Shown: positions 43,014 to 53,676, numbered from the stretch's first letter. The stretch is 64,000 nucleotides of DNA from Billgrantia antri (GCF_019430905.1 NZ_JAHYCA010000004.1:310001-374000), one strand, 5' to 3'. Numbers and translations are program-made. Notes: generated by a model from the letters alone, not told the origin.

Positions 43014-44240
43014 ATGACTGCTGGAAAGCACGAGGCTGAGGAGGGGGCTTCGCTTGACTGGCGCGACGAATTTCAGGACGCCGCGCTGGAGGCCCTGTAT
43101 CGCCGTACCATGCAGCTGCAAGACGCGCAGCAGTTACGTCATGCGCTCCATCTCGTTGCCGGAGTTTTCCTGCTCTTTGGCGTGGCAGACTATCTCCTGC
43201 TCGGCACGAGTATCCATCTGCTGGCCCTGCTCCTCATCCGCCTCCTCGTGGCACTCAGTTGCCTGGCGCTGGCACGCCTGATCGGTCGCCATTCGGCGCA
43301 CGCCCATCGCCCGATATCGCTCAACCTGGTCTATTTCATCGCTCTCACCGGCTTGCTGACCTCCATCCTGTTGCACCCCGGCAGCATTGGCCTGCATATC
43401 TCGAGCGTCGTGGTGGCATGCCTGGCCATCTACCTGCTGGTACCCAACCGCTTGCCGTGGATCTTGGCCTGGAGCGGCTACCTGGCGAGCGGGTTCATTG
43501 TGATCGCGGCTCTATGGAAACCCCTTTCCCCCGGCATGCTGGCCAGCACCGCCTTGATACTCGCCTTTGCCAACCTGATGGGCTGGCTGACTTACGCTCG
43601 CCTCAACCGGTTGCAGCGCAAGCAGTTCGCCCTGCTGGTGGCGGAGCGCGAAGTCAATCGCAAGCTGCAGAAGGAGATCGAAGAGCGCCAGTTGTTGGAG
43701 GCTCGTCTCCGCCACATGGCCAGCACCGATCCGCTCACGGGTCTCGCCAACCGCAGGCATTTCTTCGACCTGGCCGAACGCGAGTTCAGCCGTGCCCAGC
43801 GCGACGGTATGCCGCTGACTATCTGCATGGTCGATATCGACTTGTTCAAGACGCTCAACGACCATCACGGCCATGCCGTCGGCGACCTCGTCCTGACCAC
43901 TGTCGCCTCCTGCTGCGCCTCGGTGCTGCGAGAAACGGATATCATCGGCCGCTACGGCGGCGAAGAGTTCGTCATCGCCCTGCCCCAGGCCGATCTCGAA
44001 ACCGCCACCTTCATCGCCGAACGCCTGCGCCGCAAGGTGACATCGCTGCACTTACCCATGTTCGAGGAGGGCCAGCATCTCTCCGTGACGGTGGGCATCA
44101 GCCAGATCAGGCTCGACGAGGGGAAGCTCGAACAGGCGCTGCAGCGCGCGGACAATGCGCTCTATGTCGGCAAGGCCCGCGGGCGCAACTGCGTGGTTGT
44201 GGCAGGCGATACCCCCTCCACGATAGCCGCCGGCGCCTGA
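43014..44240 (+). CDS. Membrane-bound GGDEF diguanylate cyclase
   Basis: A 408-residue protein. Five to six helices (about 45-205) form an unassigned membrane sensor, followed by a coiled-coil (about 205-240; REVNRKLQKEIEERQLLEARL) and a GGDEF domain (DPLTGLANRRHFF, RYGGEEF). The RETD site five residues before GGEEF fits product inhibition. AAGGG precedes the ATG. No phosphodiesterase nearby. It is isolated: the gap upstream to the YadH-like gene is 188 nt of mixed AT-richer sequence without a clear promoter call. Confidence 0.93.
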   Translation: MTAGKHEAEEGASLDWRDEFQDAALEALYRRTMQLQDAQQLRHALHLVAGVFLLFGVADYLLLGTSIHLLALLLIRLLVALSCLALARLIGRHSAHAHRPISLNLVYFIALTGLLTSILLHPGSIGLHISSVVVACLAIYLLVPNRLPWILAWSGYLASGFIVIAALWKPLSPGMLASTALILAFANLMGWLTYARLNRLQRKQFALLVAEREVNRKLQKEIEERQLLEARLRHMASTDPLTGLANRRHFFDLAEREFSRAQRDGMPLTICMVDIDLFKTLNDHHGHAVGDLVLTTVASCCASVLRETDIIGRYGGEEFVIALPQADLETATFIAERLRRKVTSLHLPMFEEGQHLSVTVGISQIRLDEGKLEQALQRADNALYVGKARGRNCVVVAGDTPSTIAAGA

Positions 44241-44377
44241 CGAGCAGCAGCCGAGCACGCATCGTGCCGCCCATGGGTTGATCTCATCCATGGGCCGGGT
44301 ATGATGCGCCTCTCCATGCCGGCGCAGCGCTGCCGGATATCCATGCTGTCTCCCTTCGCTTCGCAGGAATACCGGCC

Positions 44378-45394
44378 ATGCCGATACAGCACTGCATCGT
44401 CCACGCCATCGACAAGACCGGAAGCGACCAGCCCGCCAGCCTGAAGCCGGCAAACGCGGAGCTGGCTCCCTCTGCGCTGCTGGAGGAGCTGCTGGCGAGC
44501 TTCCACGACGCCTACCATGCCAAGACCAAGGCTTGGGGACACTTCATTGCAGAGAGCGACGACCCGCACGAAACGGTGGCAGAATTCGCCAGCGACCTGG
44601 CCGGCCACCTCGACGGAAATAGCGATTTCGTGGCCTTCACCCGTGCTGCGGCCGAGCGCCTGCTGCCGGTGATCGATGCCCACCTCTCGGTCTCTGGCCA
44701 CCTGCTGTGCGTCGATTACCGCCAGGGCGAGACGCATTACTTCGCCGCGGCGCTACTCCATCAGCGCGAAGGAGTCGGAGTCACCGACTCGCTGGATATC
44801 GTACCCGCCAGGCAGCTCAACCTGGCGCGCATGAGCCTGGGCCTGCGTATCAATCTGACCCAGTGGCGCGACGGTGCAGCCTCTCGTCACTATCTCTCAT
44901 GGATTCATGACCGCGGCGGCAAGAAGCTCTCCGAGGATCTGGCCGGCGTGCTCGGCGCCACTGAGGGCATCGACGCTACCGGCGAGACTCGCACGCTGCT
45001 CAAGGCCTTCAGCGACTACGTGGAGCAGCAGGACATGCCCGAGGAGCAGAGCCGGGAGCAGACCGAGACGCTGATCGACTATGCCAACGAGCAGGCCGGG
45101 CGCGGCGAACCGATTACCCTGGAAGCGCTCTCCGAGCTGCTCGACGAGCAGCAGCCCAAGGCCTTCTACGACCATATCCGCAACGCCGACTACGGCCTCT
45201 CCCCCGAGATCCCTCCCGACAAGCGTACCCTGCGGCAATTTCGCCGCTTCACCGGGCGCGCCGGCGGCATGTCGATCAGCTTCGACTCCCACCTGCTCGG
45301 CTCCAGCATCGAGTACGACGAGAGCCAGGACCGCCTGATCATCAAGCAAGTGCCCAAGCAGTTGAAGGAACAATTGAAGAAACGCCAGAGCTGA
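44378..45394 (+). CDS. Nucleoid-associated protein YejK (NdpA)
   Basis: A 338-residue protein matching the 37-kDa nucleoid-associated protein family (YejK/NdpA) by the conserved N-terminal ELLASFHDAYHAKTKAWGHF-type region, LLCVDYRQGETHYFAAALL, and the C-terminal SISFDSHLLGSSIEYDESQDRLII. It binds nucleoid DNA; the precise role is unsettled. AGGAA precedes ATG 44378. It is convergent with a glutamine amidotransferase gene. Confidence 0.92.
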   Translation: MPIQHCIVHAIDKTGSDQPASLKPANAELAPSALLEELLASFHDAYHAKTKAWGHFIAESDDPHETVAEFASDLAGHLDGNSDFVAFTRAAAERLLPVIDAHLSVSGHLLCVDYRQGETHYFAAALLHQREGVGVTDSLDIVPARQLNLARMSLGLRINLTQWRDGAASRHYLSWIHDRGGKKLSEDLAGVLGATEGIDATGETRTLLKAFSDYVEQQDMPEEQSREQTETLIDYANEQAGRGEPITLEALSELLDEQQPKAFYDHIRNADYGLSPEIPPDKRTLRQFRRFTGRAGGMSISFDSHLLGSSIEYDESQDRLIIKQVPKQLKEQLKKRQS

Positions 45395-45427
45395 CCCGGC
45401 CCTGGCACGCACCCGCCGGCGTGGACG

Positions 45428-46153
45428 CTACGCGATGTCGTGAGCCGCTTCCGCCGCCGCCAGCCATTCGCGCAGAACCTGTTGCCCGCGGATCCTGAGC
45501 CCAGGACCGTAACGTGCAGCCTGCTCACGCAGCGCTACCGGATCGATTCCCGCGGCGTCCAGTTCGGCGGCATGTCCGATCAGCCAAGGCTCGATCCTGG
45601 CCGGGTCCACCTCGAGATGAAACTGCAGGCCCAGCACTTGCTCGCCGACGGCAAAGGCCTGGTGGGAGCAGGCATGGCTGTAGGCCAGGCGTGTGGCACC
45701 GGGCGGTGTCTCGAACATGTCGCCATGCCAGTGCAGCACGACGTCCGGGTTGCCGAGATGGCGCAGCGCTCCCACTTGGCCTTCGCGGGTCAACGAGACA
45801 TCGGCGAAGCCGATCTCCTTCTCCGGCATGGGAAATACCCGCCCCCCCATGGCCCGAGCGATCAGTTGGGCCCCTAGGCAGATGCCGAGCAGTGGACGGC
45901 CCGCCTCGAGGCGATGGCGGATGGCGTCCAGCTCCGCTGACAGGAAAGGATAGAGCGCATCATCGTTGGCCCCGATGGGGGCGCCGAGCACCACCATCAG
46001 CTCCGGGCTATCGACATCCAGCGCCTCGAGGGCATCGGGGCCGAGCAGCCCAGGATCGAGATAGCGAACACGATAACCGCATTCCTCGAGAATCGGCTCG
46101 AAGATACCCAGATCCTCGAAGGCCACGTGGCGAATGGCAACGACACTCTTCAT
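45428..46153 (-). CDS. Class I glutamine amidotransferase (GMP-synthase-like)
   Basis: A 241-residue class I GATase: VVLGAPIGANDD, LLGICLGAQLIARAMGG with the catalytic Cys, and FHLEV with His and Glu of the triad. The triad is intact, so glutaminase or gamma-glutamyl hydrolase activity is plausible. No synthase partner is adjacent; the free-standing members may act on gamma-glutamyl compounds. The start is ATG 46153; an upstream frame to 46267 lacks homology. It is divergent from the epimerase-VKOR fusion gene. Confidence 0.9.
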   Translation of the reverse strand: MKSVVAIRHVAFEDLGIFEPILEECGYRVRYLDPGLLGPDALEALDVDSPELMVVLGAPIGANDDALYPFLSAELDAIRHRLEAGRPLLGICLGAQLIARAMGGRVFPMPEKEIGFADVSLTREGQVGALRHLGNPDVVLHWHGDMFETPPGATRLAYSHACSHQAFAVGEQVLGLQFHLEVDPARIEPWLIGHAAELDAAGIDPVALREQAARYGPGLRIRGQQVLREWLAAAEAAHDIA

Positions 46154-46336
46154 GAACGAGAAGCTCCCTTTCCTTTCTGAACGGTTTGGCGTTTGCGCCA
46201 ACACCTTAGCAGCATAGCCAATGCAGCCTGCGCCAAGGAACCGCCCGAGTTTGCCGTTCGGGCGCAAACCCGACTAGCTTGAGTGTGCAGCAGCGAGAAG
46301 GCACTTCAACGCAGTAGCGAGGAGGGAACCCTGGCC

Positions 46337-48811
46337 ATGCAGGACACGGAAGTGGCAACCCAGGAGAAACCGCTGGTGGTGATCACAGGTGCTTCGGGTG
46401 GCGTGGGAACCGCGCTGACCCAGAGCCTCAAGGATGACTATCTCATCATCGGCCTGGACAGAAGCAGCGGAGAAGAGACCCATGAGAGCTACGAATTCGA
46501 CCTGACCGACGTCGAATCCATCCGCGAAGCGCTGGACAAGATCCGCGAAAGGCATGGGCACGACATTGCCGCGGTGGTGCATCTGGCCGCCTACTTCGAC
46601 TTCACCGGCGAGGAGTCGCCGCTCTACGAAAAGGTCAACGAGCAAGGCACCAGGAACCTGCTGGATGCGCTCAGCGACATGAACGTCGGGCGTTTCGTCT
46701 ATTCAAGCACCATGCTGGTCCACGAACCGCAGGTGCCGGGTCACCGGGTCAGCGAAGAGACCCCGATCGGACCTACCTGGCCCTACCCGCAGTCCAAGGC
46801 GCGCACCGAAGAAGTGATTCGCAAGCATGCCAGCATGCCCTATACCCTGCTGCGACTCGCCGGCATGTACGACGAGAAGACCAGCGTGCCCACCCTGTCG
46901 CACCAGATCGCGCGTATCTACGAGCATACCTTCAAGAGCCACTTTTATTCGGGCAACACCAACGCCGGCCAGGCCTGCGTACACAAGGAGGACATGATCG
47001 ATGCCTTCCGCCGCACCATCGACCGCCGCCGCGAGCTGCCCGAGCATAACGAGATCCTCATTGGCGAGGAACACGCCGTCAGCTACGAGGCGCTGCAAAA
47101 CCGGCTCGGTGAGCTGATCCACGGCAAGAAGAAGTGGAAGACCGTGGTGATGCCCAAGCCGCTGGCCAAGACCGGTGCGCTGCTGGAAGAAAAGAGCGAA
47201 CCGCTGGTGCCGGACGATTTCGACAAGGGCGAGAAGCCCTTCATCCGCCCGTTCATGATCGACATGGCCGACGACCACTACGAGCTGGACATTCGCCGCG
47301 CGCGGGAGCAACTGGGTTGGGAGCCACGCCATGGGGTCTTCGACACGCTCGAGGCCATGGTCGACAACCTGCTCGCCGACCCACACGGCTGGTACCAGGC
47401 CAACGGCATCACCCCGCCCGACTGGGTCGAGGAAGCCGAGGAGAAGGGCGCCAACCCCGAGCGGGTATTAGAGGACTACCAGGCCCATGCCCAGCGTGAG
47501 CATTATCGCTTCCTGTGGGCGCACTTCTTCAATGTCGCCCTGGGCGCCTGGCTGGTGGCCTCCCCCGCCACGCTCGGCTACAGCGGCGGCATGGCCGTGA
47601 GCGACATGGCCTCGGGGCTACTGCTGGCGCTGTTCGGTGCGCTCTCGCTGTCGTTGAAGATGAGCTGGGCGCGCTGGGCGGCGGCGGTAGTCGGCCTGTG
47701 GGTGCTGTTCGCCCCGCTGGTGTTCTGGAGCGAAAGCGCCGCGGCTTACCTCAACGGCACGCTGGTCGGCACCCTCGCCATCGGCTTCGCCGCTCTGGTG
47801 CGACCGGCGCCGGGGTTATCGCCCGCCGCAGCGATGACCGGCCCCACCACGCCGCCCGGCTGGAACAACAACCCCTCGAGCTGGTTCCAGCGCATGCCGA
47901 TCATCGTACTCGCATGCGTCGGCTTCTTCGTATCGCGCTACCTCGCCGCCTACCAGCTCGGTCATATCGATGTGGTATGGGATCCGTTCTTCGCCGGCAC
48001 CCGCGGCGGGCTCAACGGCACCGAGGACATCATCACCTCCAAGGCCTCCGAGGCGTGGCCGGTACCCGACGCCGGCCTGGGTGGCATCGTCTACATGCTG
48101 GAGATCCTGCTCGGCTTCGTTGGCGCGACCAACCGCTGGCGCACCATGCCTTGGATCGTCGCCTCGTTCGGCGTGCTGATCGTGCCGCTCGGCGTGGTCT
48201 CGGTGACCTTCATCATCATCCAGCCAATCCTGATCGGCACCTGGTGTTCCCTGTGTCTGCTACAGGCCGGCGCGATGCTGCTGCAGATCGCCTACGCCTT
48301 CAACGAGTTCGTCGCCACCGGGGAATTTCTCAAGCGGCGTCACAAGGCCGGTGCACCGCTGCTAAAGATCTTCTTCACCGGTGACACCGACGAGGGACCC
48401 AACGAGTCGACCGCGGAAAACTTCCAGCGCAAACCCAGCCGCATCATCGGCGATGCGCTCGCCACTGGCGTAAACCTGCCGTGGAATCTGGCGCTGTGCC
48501 TCCTGATTGGCGCCTGGCTGATGTTCACGCGGGTGACCTTCGGTGCCGAAGGCACCCTGGCCAACTGGGATCACCTGATCGGTTCGCTGATCGTCACCGT
48601 GAGCGTGGTCGCCATGGCCGAATCGGCACGCCCCGTGCGCTGGCTGCTGATACCGCTCGCAGCCATGCTGCTCTTCATCCCCTTCCTGCACGACGCCGAT
48701 ATGGCAACAACCGTCAACAGCCTGGTCTGCGGGGCTGCCGTGATTTCCCTCAGCCCGCGCCGCGGGCCGATATGCGGCCAATACGGCAGCTGGAGCCGGC
48801 TGCTGGGCTGA
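46337..48811 (+). CDS. Fusion: NAD-dependent epimerase/dehydratase, SPW repeats and VKOR-like membrane module
   Basis: An 824-residue multidomain protein. Residues 1 to about 330 are an extended SDR (VVITGASGGVGTAL; VYSSTM; YPQSK in place of YxxxK). About 387-490 holds SPW-type membrane repeats (LWAHFFNVALGAWLVASPATLG, WAAAVVGLWVLFAPLVFW). About 519-665 is a vitamin-K-epoxide-reductase-like four-helix module with C637-S-L-C640 as the redox pair. About 714-824 is a second SPW unit. The architecture suggests a quinone- or thiol-linked redox enzyme with an NAD(P)-binding head; the role is unknown. The start ATG 46337 follows GGAGGG at about 10 nt. It stands alone between the divergent amidotransferase gene and the ABC exporter. 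Confidence 0.88.
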   Translation: MQDTEVATQEKPLVVITGASGGVGTALTQSLKDDYLIIGLDRSSGEETHESYEFDLTDVESIREALDKIRERHGHDIAAVVHLAAYFDFTGEESPLYEKVNEQGTRNLLDALSDMNVGRFVYSSTMLVHEPQVPGHRVSEETPIGPTWPYPQSKARTEEVIRKHASMPYTLLRLAGMYDEKTSVPTLSHQIARIYEHTFKSHFYSGNTNAGQACVHKEDMIDAFRRTIDRRRELPEHNEILIGEEHAVSYEALQNRLGELIHGKKKWKTVVMPKPLAKTGALLEEKSEPLVPDDFDKGEKPFIRPFMIDMADDHYELDIRRAREQLGWEPRHGVFDTLEAMVDNLLADPHGWYQANGITPPDWVEEAEEKGANPERVLEDYQAHAQREHYRFLWAHFFNVALGAWLVASPATLGYSGGMAVSDMASGLLLALFGALSLSLKMSWARWAAAVVGLWVLFAPLVFWSESAAAYLNGTLVGTLAIGFAALVRPAPGLSPAAAMTGPTTPPGWNNNPSSWFQRMPIIVLACVGFFVSRYLAAYQLGHIDVVWDPFFAGTRGGLNGTEDIITSKASEAWPVPDAGLGGIVYMLEILLGFVGATNRWRTMPWIVASFGVLIVPLGVVSVTFIIIQPILIGTWCSLCLLQAGAMLLQIAYAFNEFVATGEFLKRRHKAGAPLLKIFFTGDTDEGPNESTAENFQRKPSRIIGDALATGVNLPWNLALCLLIGAWLMFTRVTFGAEGTLANWDHLIGSLIVTVSVVAMAESARPVRWLLIPLAAMLLFIPFLHDADMATTVNSLVCGAAVISLSPRRGPICGQYGSWSRLLG

Positions 48812-48897
48812 GGGCGGAGCTGGCCGACAGGGAGCGCTCCCGGGGCGCTTCCTGTCGCTTTCATGCACACACCCGGCCACACTGGTATCGTGTCGGC

Positions 48898-50700
48898 ATG
48901 CCTGCCACGAGCGACAACCCCACCATGACCTCACGCCCCGACCCTCGGGTACTGCTGCGCCTGATCGCGTTGCTGGCGCCCTATCGTGCCCGGCTGGCCA
49001 TCGCCGCCCTGGCGCTGCTGCTGGCCTCCGCCAGCGTACTGTTGCTGGGCCAGGGGCTGCGCCTGGTAATCGACCAGGGCTTCCTCGCCGAGGACAGCAA
49101 CCGCCTCAACCAGATGCTGGCCGCCATGCTCGCGATGGTAAGCGTGCTGGCCGGCGCTTCCGCCCTGCGCTATTACCAGGTGAGCTGGATCGGCGAGCGG
49201 CTGGCCGCCGACTTGCGCCGCCAGGTGTATGACCATCTGCTTGACCTAGAGCCGGCCTTCTTCGAGAGCGCAGCCCACCGTGATCGCGGCCCCGCCGAGA
49301 TCGCCTCGCGCTTGACCGCCGACACCAGCGTACTGCAGACCCTGTTCGGCTCGTCGATCTCGCTGGCGCTGCGCAACCTGGTGATGCTGCTGGGCGCGGT
49401 GGCGCTGATGCTGGTAACGCAGCCTTGGCTCTCGGCGCTGGTGCTGGTCGGCATCCCCGTCACGGTGCTGCCGATCCTGTGGTTTGGCCGCCGCGTGCGG
49501 CACCTCTCCCGTCACAGCCAGGACCGAGTGGCCGAACTCGGCCGCTACGCCAGCGAGACCCTCGACGGAATCCGCACTGTGCAGGCATTTACCCATGAAG
49601 CCATCGACCGTCACGACTACGGCGAACGCGTCGAACAGGCCTTCGCCACCGCCGTGGTGCGCACTCGCCAGCGCGCCTGGCTGACCGGAGCAGCCATGCT
49701 GGCAGTATTCGCCGCGGTGGGCCTAATGCTGTGGCAAGGCGGCCAGGCAGTGCTGGCCGGCGAGATGAGCGCGGGCGAGCTTTCCGCCTTCGTCTTTTAT
49801 GCCGTGCTGGCCGCCGGGGCGGTGGCCACCCTGGCCGAGGTCGCCGGCGACGTGCAGCGGGCCGCCGGCGCCGCCGAACGCTTGCTCGAACTGCTCGACG
49901 CCGAGCCGGGCATTCGTCCACCGGCGCAGCCGACGTCCCTTCCCCAGCCACTGCGCGGCGAGATCCGCCTGGAAAACGTGAGCTTTGCGTACCCGGGTCG
50001 CACGCTACCGGCGCTCGACTCCCTCGAACTATGGATTCGACCCGGTGAGCGCATTGCCCTGGTGGGGCCCTCCGGGGCCGGCAAGAGCACACTGCTGGGG
50101 TTGCTGCTGCGCTTCCACGACCCCGATCGGGGCCGCGTAACTCTCGATGGGATCGACCTGCGTGCACTGGATCCCCGCGAACTGCGTGCCGCCATGGGCC
50201 TGGTCGCCCAGGAGCCGGTACTGTTCACCGGCTCGGTGGCCGACAACCTGCGTTACGGCAAGCCCGACGCCAGCCTCGACGAGCTTCGCGCCGCTGCACG
50301 CGATGCCAACGCCCTGGGTTTCATCGAGGCCCTGCCCGACGGCTTCGACACCCAGCTCGGGCCGGGCGGCGTGCAGCTCTCCGGCGGCCAGCGCCAGCGC
50401 CTGGCAATAGCTCGCGCGCTGCTAAAGGATCCCCGCGTGCTGCTGCTCGACGAAGCGACCAGCGCGCTGGATGCCGAGAGCGAACGCCTGGTCCAGCAGG
50501 CCCTGGACAGGTTGATGGCCGGACGCACCAGCCTGGTAATCGCCCACCGGCTGGCCACGGTGACCGCTGCTGATCGCCTGCTGGTGTTCGACGAAGGCCA
50601 GCTCGTCGCCGCCGGCCGCCACGCCGAACTGCTCGACCAGAGCCCGCTCTACCGTCACCTGGCGGAGCTGCAGTTTGGCCGCCACCGGGTCGAAGCATGA
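48898..50700 (+). CDS. ABC exporter half-transporter (MsbA-like fused permease/ATPase)
   Basis: A 600-residue half transporter: an ABC transmembrane domain of six helices (about 25-310) and a nucleotide-binding domain (about 350-600) with GPSGAGKST, LSGGQRQRLAIARALL, LLLDEATSALDAES and IAHRLATV. It should function as a homodimer exporting a lipid, drug or peptide. The start is ATG 48898 or 48925, neither with a strong Shine-Dalgarno; the longer frame from 48481 is antisense/other-frame shadow of the fusion gene. It follows that gene by 86 nt. Confidence 0.93.
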   Translation: MPATSDNPTMTSRPDPRVLLRLIALLAPYRARLAIAALALLLASASVLLLGQGLRLVIDQGFLAEDSNRLNQMLAAMLAMVSVLAGASALRYYQVSWIGERLAADLRRQVYDHLLDLEPAFFESAAHRDRGPAEIASRLTADTSVLQTLFGSSISLALRNLVMLLGAVALMLVTQPWLSALVLVGIPVTVLPILWFGRRVRHLSRHSQDRVAELGRYASETLDGIRTVQAFTHEAIDRHDYGERVEQAFATAVVRTRQRAWLTGAAMLAVFAAVGLMLWQGGQAVLAGEMSAGELSAFVFYAVLAAGAVATLAEVAGDVQRAAGAAERLLELLDAEPGIRPPAQPTSLPQPLRGEIRLENVSFAYPGRTLPALDSLELWIRPGERIALVGPSGAGKSTLLGLLLRFHDPDRGRVTLDGIDLRALDPRELRAAMGLVAQEPVLFTGSVADNLRYGKPDASLDELRAAARDANALGFIEALPDGFDTQLGPGGVQLSGGQRQRLAIARALLKDPRVLLLDEATSALDAESERLVQQALDRLMAGRTSLVIAHRLATVTAADRLLVFDEGQLVAAGRHAELLDQSPLYRHLAELQFGRHRVEA

Positions 50701-50722
50701 GCAAGAAGGCGATTGGTCCTGT

Positions 50723-51694
50723 TCAGATGGTGTTTCGCAAGCCCAGCTCGTAGGGGTGGGGATCGAGGTAGGTCTGTTGGCGGATGTACGCCGAACCGTG
50801 GCGCTTCACATAGTGGTTGAGCAGGCGCACCGGTACGGCGAGATGCACATGGCCCAGGCGGTACTCCTCCACCGCCTGCAGCAGGTCCTGCTTGACCTCG
50901 CTGTCCACCGCCTGCTTCAGGTAACCGAGCACGTGCATCAGCGCGTTGGTGTGGGTCTTTCGCGTGGCCGGGCGCGACAGCGCCGCCATGAAGCGTTGCA
51001 GATACGAGCGCTTGACTTCTTGCAACGGCAATGCATGCGCCTCGCTGCCCAGATAGCGGCCCAGCTCGCGGTAGGCTTCCACGTGATGCGCCATCAGCAG
51101 GTACTTCTGGCGGCTGTGGAACTGGATCAGGGCGTGGAACTCGCTCGCCTCTTCAACGTGGCGCTTCCAGTCGTCGAAGGCGAATACCCGGGTGATGAAG
51201 TTCTCGCGCAGCACGGCGTCGTTCATGCGCGCCTCCTCCTCCAGCGGCAGCTCGGGGAAGCAATCACGCATCACCTGCACAAAGAGTCCCGAGTCGGCAT
51301 GGCTGGGCATGCCGTTCTCATGATAGACCTTGACCCGCTCCAGCCCGCAGCTAGGCGAACCCTTCATCAGAATGAAGCCACGCAAATGTCGGTGACGGGC
51401 TATGAACGCCTCGCCGACCTCTCTCAGGCGCTCGGTGACATCGAGCTCCGGGTCGACAGTGCCCTTCACCCGCGGCGGTTCACCGGGCGAGCCGACCAGG
51501 CGAATCGGCTCCCGAGGAACGCCCAGACCAGCCTCGAGTTCGGGGCAGAACGGCTCGAAGGAGAAGCACTCCTGCAGCACCTCCAGGCAGTAGCGGGAAC
51601 GCTTGTGTCCGCCGTTGTAGCGCACCTGCTCGCCCATCAGGCAGGCACTGATGCCTACCGGAATGGCTGTCGTAGACGTTGTCGCTTCCGCCAA
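50723..51694 (-). CDS. TudS/DUF523-DUF1722 protein
   Basis: A 323-residue protein. The N-terminal DUF523 part has three conserved cysteines (C18 in SACLMG, C50 in FCPE, C116 in SPSCG), which in characterised TudS desulfidases bind a [4Fe-4S] cluster with a free site for the thio group of thiouracil/thiouridine. The C-terminal DUF1722 half (about 175-323; YLLMAHHVEAYRELGR, THTNALMHVLGYLK) is a helical domain of unknown role. Desulfidation of thio-nucleobases or a thiol-related role is an inference from the TudS family. Confidence 0.9.
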   Translation of the reverse strand: MAEATTSTTAIPVGISACLMGEQVRYNGGHKRSRYCLEVLQECFSFEPFCPELEAGLGVPREPIRLVGSPGEPPRVKGTVDPELDVTERLREVGEAFIARHRHLRGFILMKGSPSCGLERVKVYHENGMPSHADSGLFVQVMRDCFPELPLEEEARMNDAVLRENFITRVFAFDDWKRHVEEASEFHALIQFHSRQKYLLMAHHVEAYRELGRYLGSEAHALPLQEVKRSYLQRFMAALSRPATRKTHTNALMHVLGYLKQAVDSEVKQDLLQAVEEYRLGHVHLAVPVRLLNHYVKRHGSAYIRQQTYLDPHPYELGLRNTI

Positions 51695-51767
51695 GGCAAA
51701 CCTCTCATTTCAGGCCACACCGGTTTATCGTCGCCGTTCCGACGCTTTCCGGCAAGGGGAATGCCGG

Positions 51768-53573
51768 CTAGAAGGCCTCCTGCTCTGCTGTTACGGCACT
51801 CGCCTGTAGTCGTGGCAGTCCCATCAGATTGGGTGTAGCAGGCGCCGGTGCCTGGACGTCGCTCCGATGCCGTGGCATCGACGCTTCGCCGCCGAGGGCA
51901 AAGGCATTGATCAGGCGCGTCAACATTTCCGCCTGGCTGCGCATGACGGCGGCGGTGTCGCTATTGTGGCCGACCATCGCGGCATTCTGCTGGGTCATAG
52001 TATCCATTTGGCTGACTGCCGAGTTGACCTCATGGATACCGACGCTCTGCTCACGCGAGCCGGCGCTGATCTCGGCGATGACATCATTCACTTCGGTAAT
52101 GCTGGTGAAGATCTCCTGCATGGTGAGGCCGGCGTGGTGCACGATCTCCGTGCCCTGGCGCGTTCGCGTCATCGACTCGTCGATCAGCGTCTTGATCTCA
52201 CGCGCGGCGTCGGCCGAACGCTGGGCCAGGGAGCGAACCTCCTGGGCCACCACGGCGAAGCCGCGGCCATGCTCGCCGGCCCTGGCAGCCTCGACGGAAG
52301 CGTTGAGCGCCAGGATGTTGGTCTGGAAGGCGATGCCGTCGATCAACGAGACGATCTCGCCGATCTTCACCGAGGAAGCATTGATCTGCTCCATCGTCTC
52401 CTCGACCCGCTGCATCGACGCCTTGCCCTGCTGTGCCACTTCGCCGCTGCGACGCACCAACTGATCGGCCTGCTGGGTGTGCTCGGCGTTGTTCTGCACC
52501 GTAGCCGTTATCTCCTCCATCGCCGAGGAGGTCTGTTGCAGACTGGCGGCTGCCTGGTCGGTACGCGAGGCCAGGTCGTCGCTGCTGCGTGCGATGCTCA
52601 GTGAGGCAGCATATACCCCATTGGCGCTTTCCCTCACCTCGCGCAGCGTTGCCTGAATACGTTCGAGAAAACCATTGAACTGCCGCGCCAGCTCCCCGAT
52701 TTCGTCCTTGCTGGTGACGCTAAGACGTCGGGTCAGGTCACCGCGCCCCTCGGCCACGCCCTGAGCGATCTCGTGCATGTCGCTGGCGGTGCGGCGGATC
52801 TGGCGCACCGTGCGGCGCGTGATCCAGATGGCGAAGCACGTGATGATCAGGTTGATGGCCGAAGCGATGAGCCACAGCCTTACCAGAGTCTTCACCAGTT
52901 GCTCCCGGGCGGTGGCTTCGATACCCACCATGGCGGCGTCGACATCGTTGGCATACACGCCGGCACCGACCACCCAATTCCATTCGGGAAAAGCCATGAC
53001 ATGGGAGTATTTCGGCTCCACTTCGCCGCTGGCCGGGTTACGCCATTCATATTCGTAGGCACCTCCGCCACCGCGTGCGATGTCGATCATGTCTCGAATA
53101 AGCGGCTTGCCGCCGGGATCCACAGCACCCAACATGTTGCGCCCTTCCTGTTCAGGCACAGCCGGCTGGACCAGCATGGTGCCCTCGTAGTCGAAGACGA
53201 AAACATAGTTATCCTCCTCGAAGCGCAGATCGCGCAGCAGCTCGATGGCCGTCTGCCTAGCCGCATCAGGGTCGCCGACATTACCAGCCACGCTTTCGAT
53301 CAAGGTGCTGGCCATGGCGACGAGGTTTTCGATCCCGTGTCGTCGAGACTCGAGCAAAAACTCACGCTGCTGCGTCAGTTGCAAGCGGTTGGCCTCAATG
53401 CGCTCGAGTCCTTCGAGAACCAGCAGGCACGAGGAGGAAACTATCAGCGGTACCAGGACCAGAAGCAGGATCTTGTTCTGCAGGTTGAGCGTCAGCAGCC
53501 GCTTGAGGCTGGCAAACCCGTTCCCTTTGTTTGCGTACGTTTTCATGGCGAGGCCGTTTGCGAGTGGTGTCAT
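51768..53573 (-). CDS. Methyl-accepting chemotaxis protein with sCache_2 sensor
   Basis: A 601-residue chemoreceptor. TM1 is about 34-55, followed by an extracytoplasmic single-Cache domain of the sCache_2 kind ([23 protein letters not shown], then [18 protein letters not shown] and [19 protein letters not shown]), TM2, HAMP, and the signalling hairpin with tip ([20 protein letters not shown]). sCache_2 receptors commonly bind small carboxylates. The tail lacks the xWxxF tether found in the other receptor. The start at 53573 or 53546 is undecided, neither having a clear Shine-Dalgarno. It lies far from other chemotaxis genes. Confidence 0.92.
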   Translation of the reverse strand: MTPLANGLAMKTYANKGNGFASLKRLLTLNLQNKILLLVLVPLIVSSSCLLVLEGLERIEANRLQLTQQREFLLESRRHGIENLVAMASTLIESVAGNVGDPDAARQTAIELLRDLRFEEDNYVFVFDYEGTMLVQPAVPEQEGRNMLGAVDPGGKPLIRDMIDIARGGGGAYEYEWRNPASGEVEPKYSHVMAFPEWNWVVGAGVYANDVDAAMVGIEATAREQLVKTLVRLWLIASAINLIITCFAIWITRRTVRQIRRTASDMHEIAQGVAEGRGDLTRRLSVTSKDEIGELARQFNGFLERIQATLREVRESANGVYAASLSIARSSDDLASRTDQAAASLQQTSSAMEEITATVQNNAEHTQQADQLVRRSGEVAQQGKASMQRVEETMEQINASSVKIGEIVSLIDGIAFQTNILALNASVEAARAGEHGRGFAVVAQEVRSLAQRSADAAREIKTLIDESMTRTRQGTEIVHHAGLTMQEIFTSITEVNDVIAEISAGSREQSVGIHEVNSAVSQMDTMTQQNAAMVGHNSDTAAVMRSQAEMLTRLINAFALGGEASMPRHRSDVQAPAPATPNLMGLPRLQASAVTAEQEAF

Positions 53574-53676
53574 TGATATTGTTCAGGAATCGTTATGCCT
53601 GCCATGAAGCCCCAAGCCTGCCCGCTGCACCAGTGGCGCCAAGACTAAATTCCTCAACTTGTTGATCTGCATCAAC

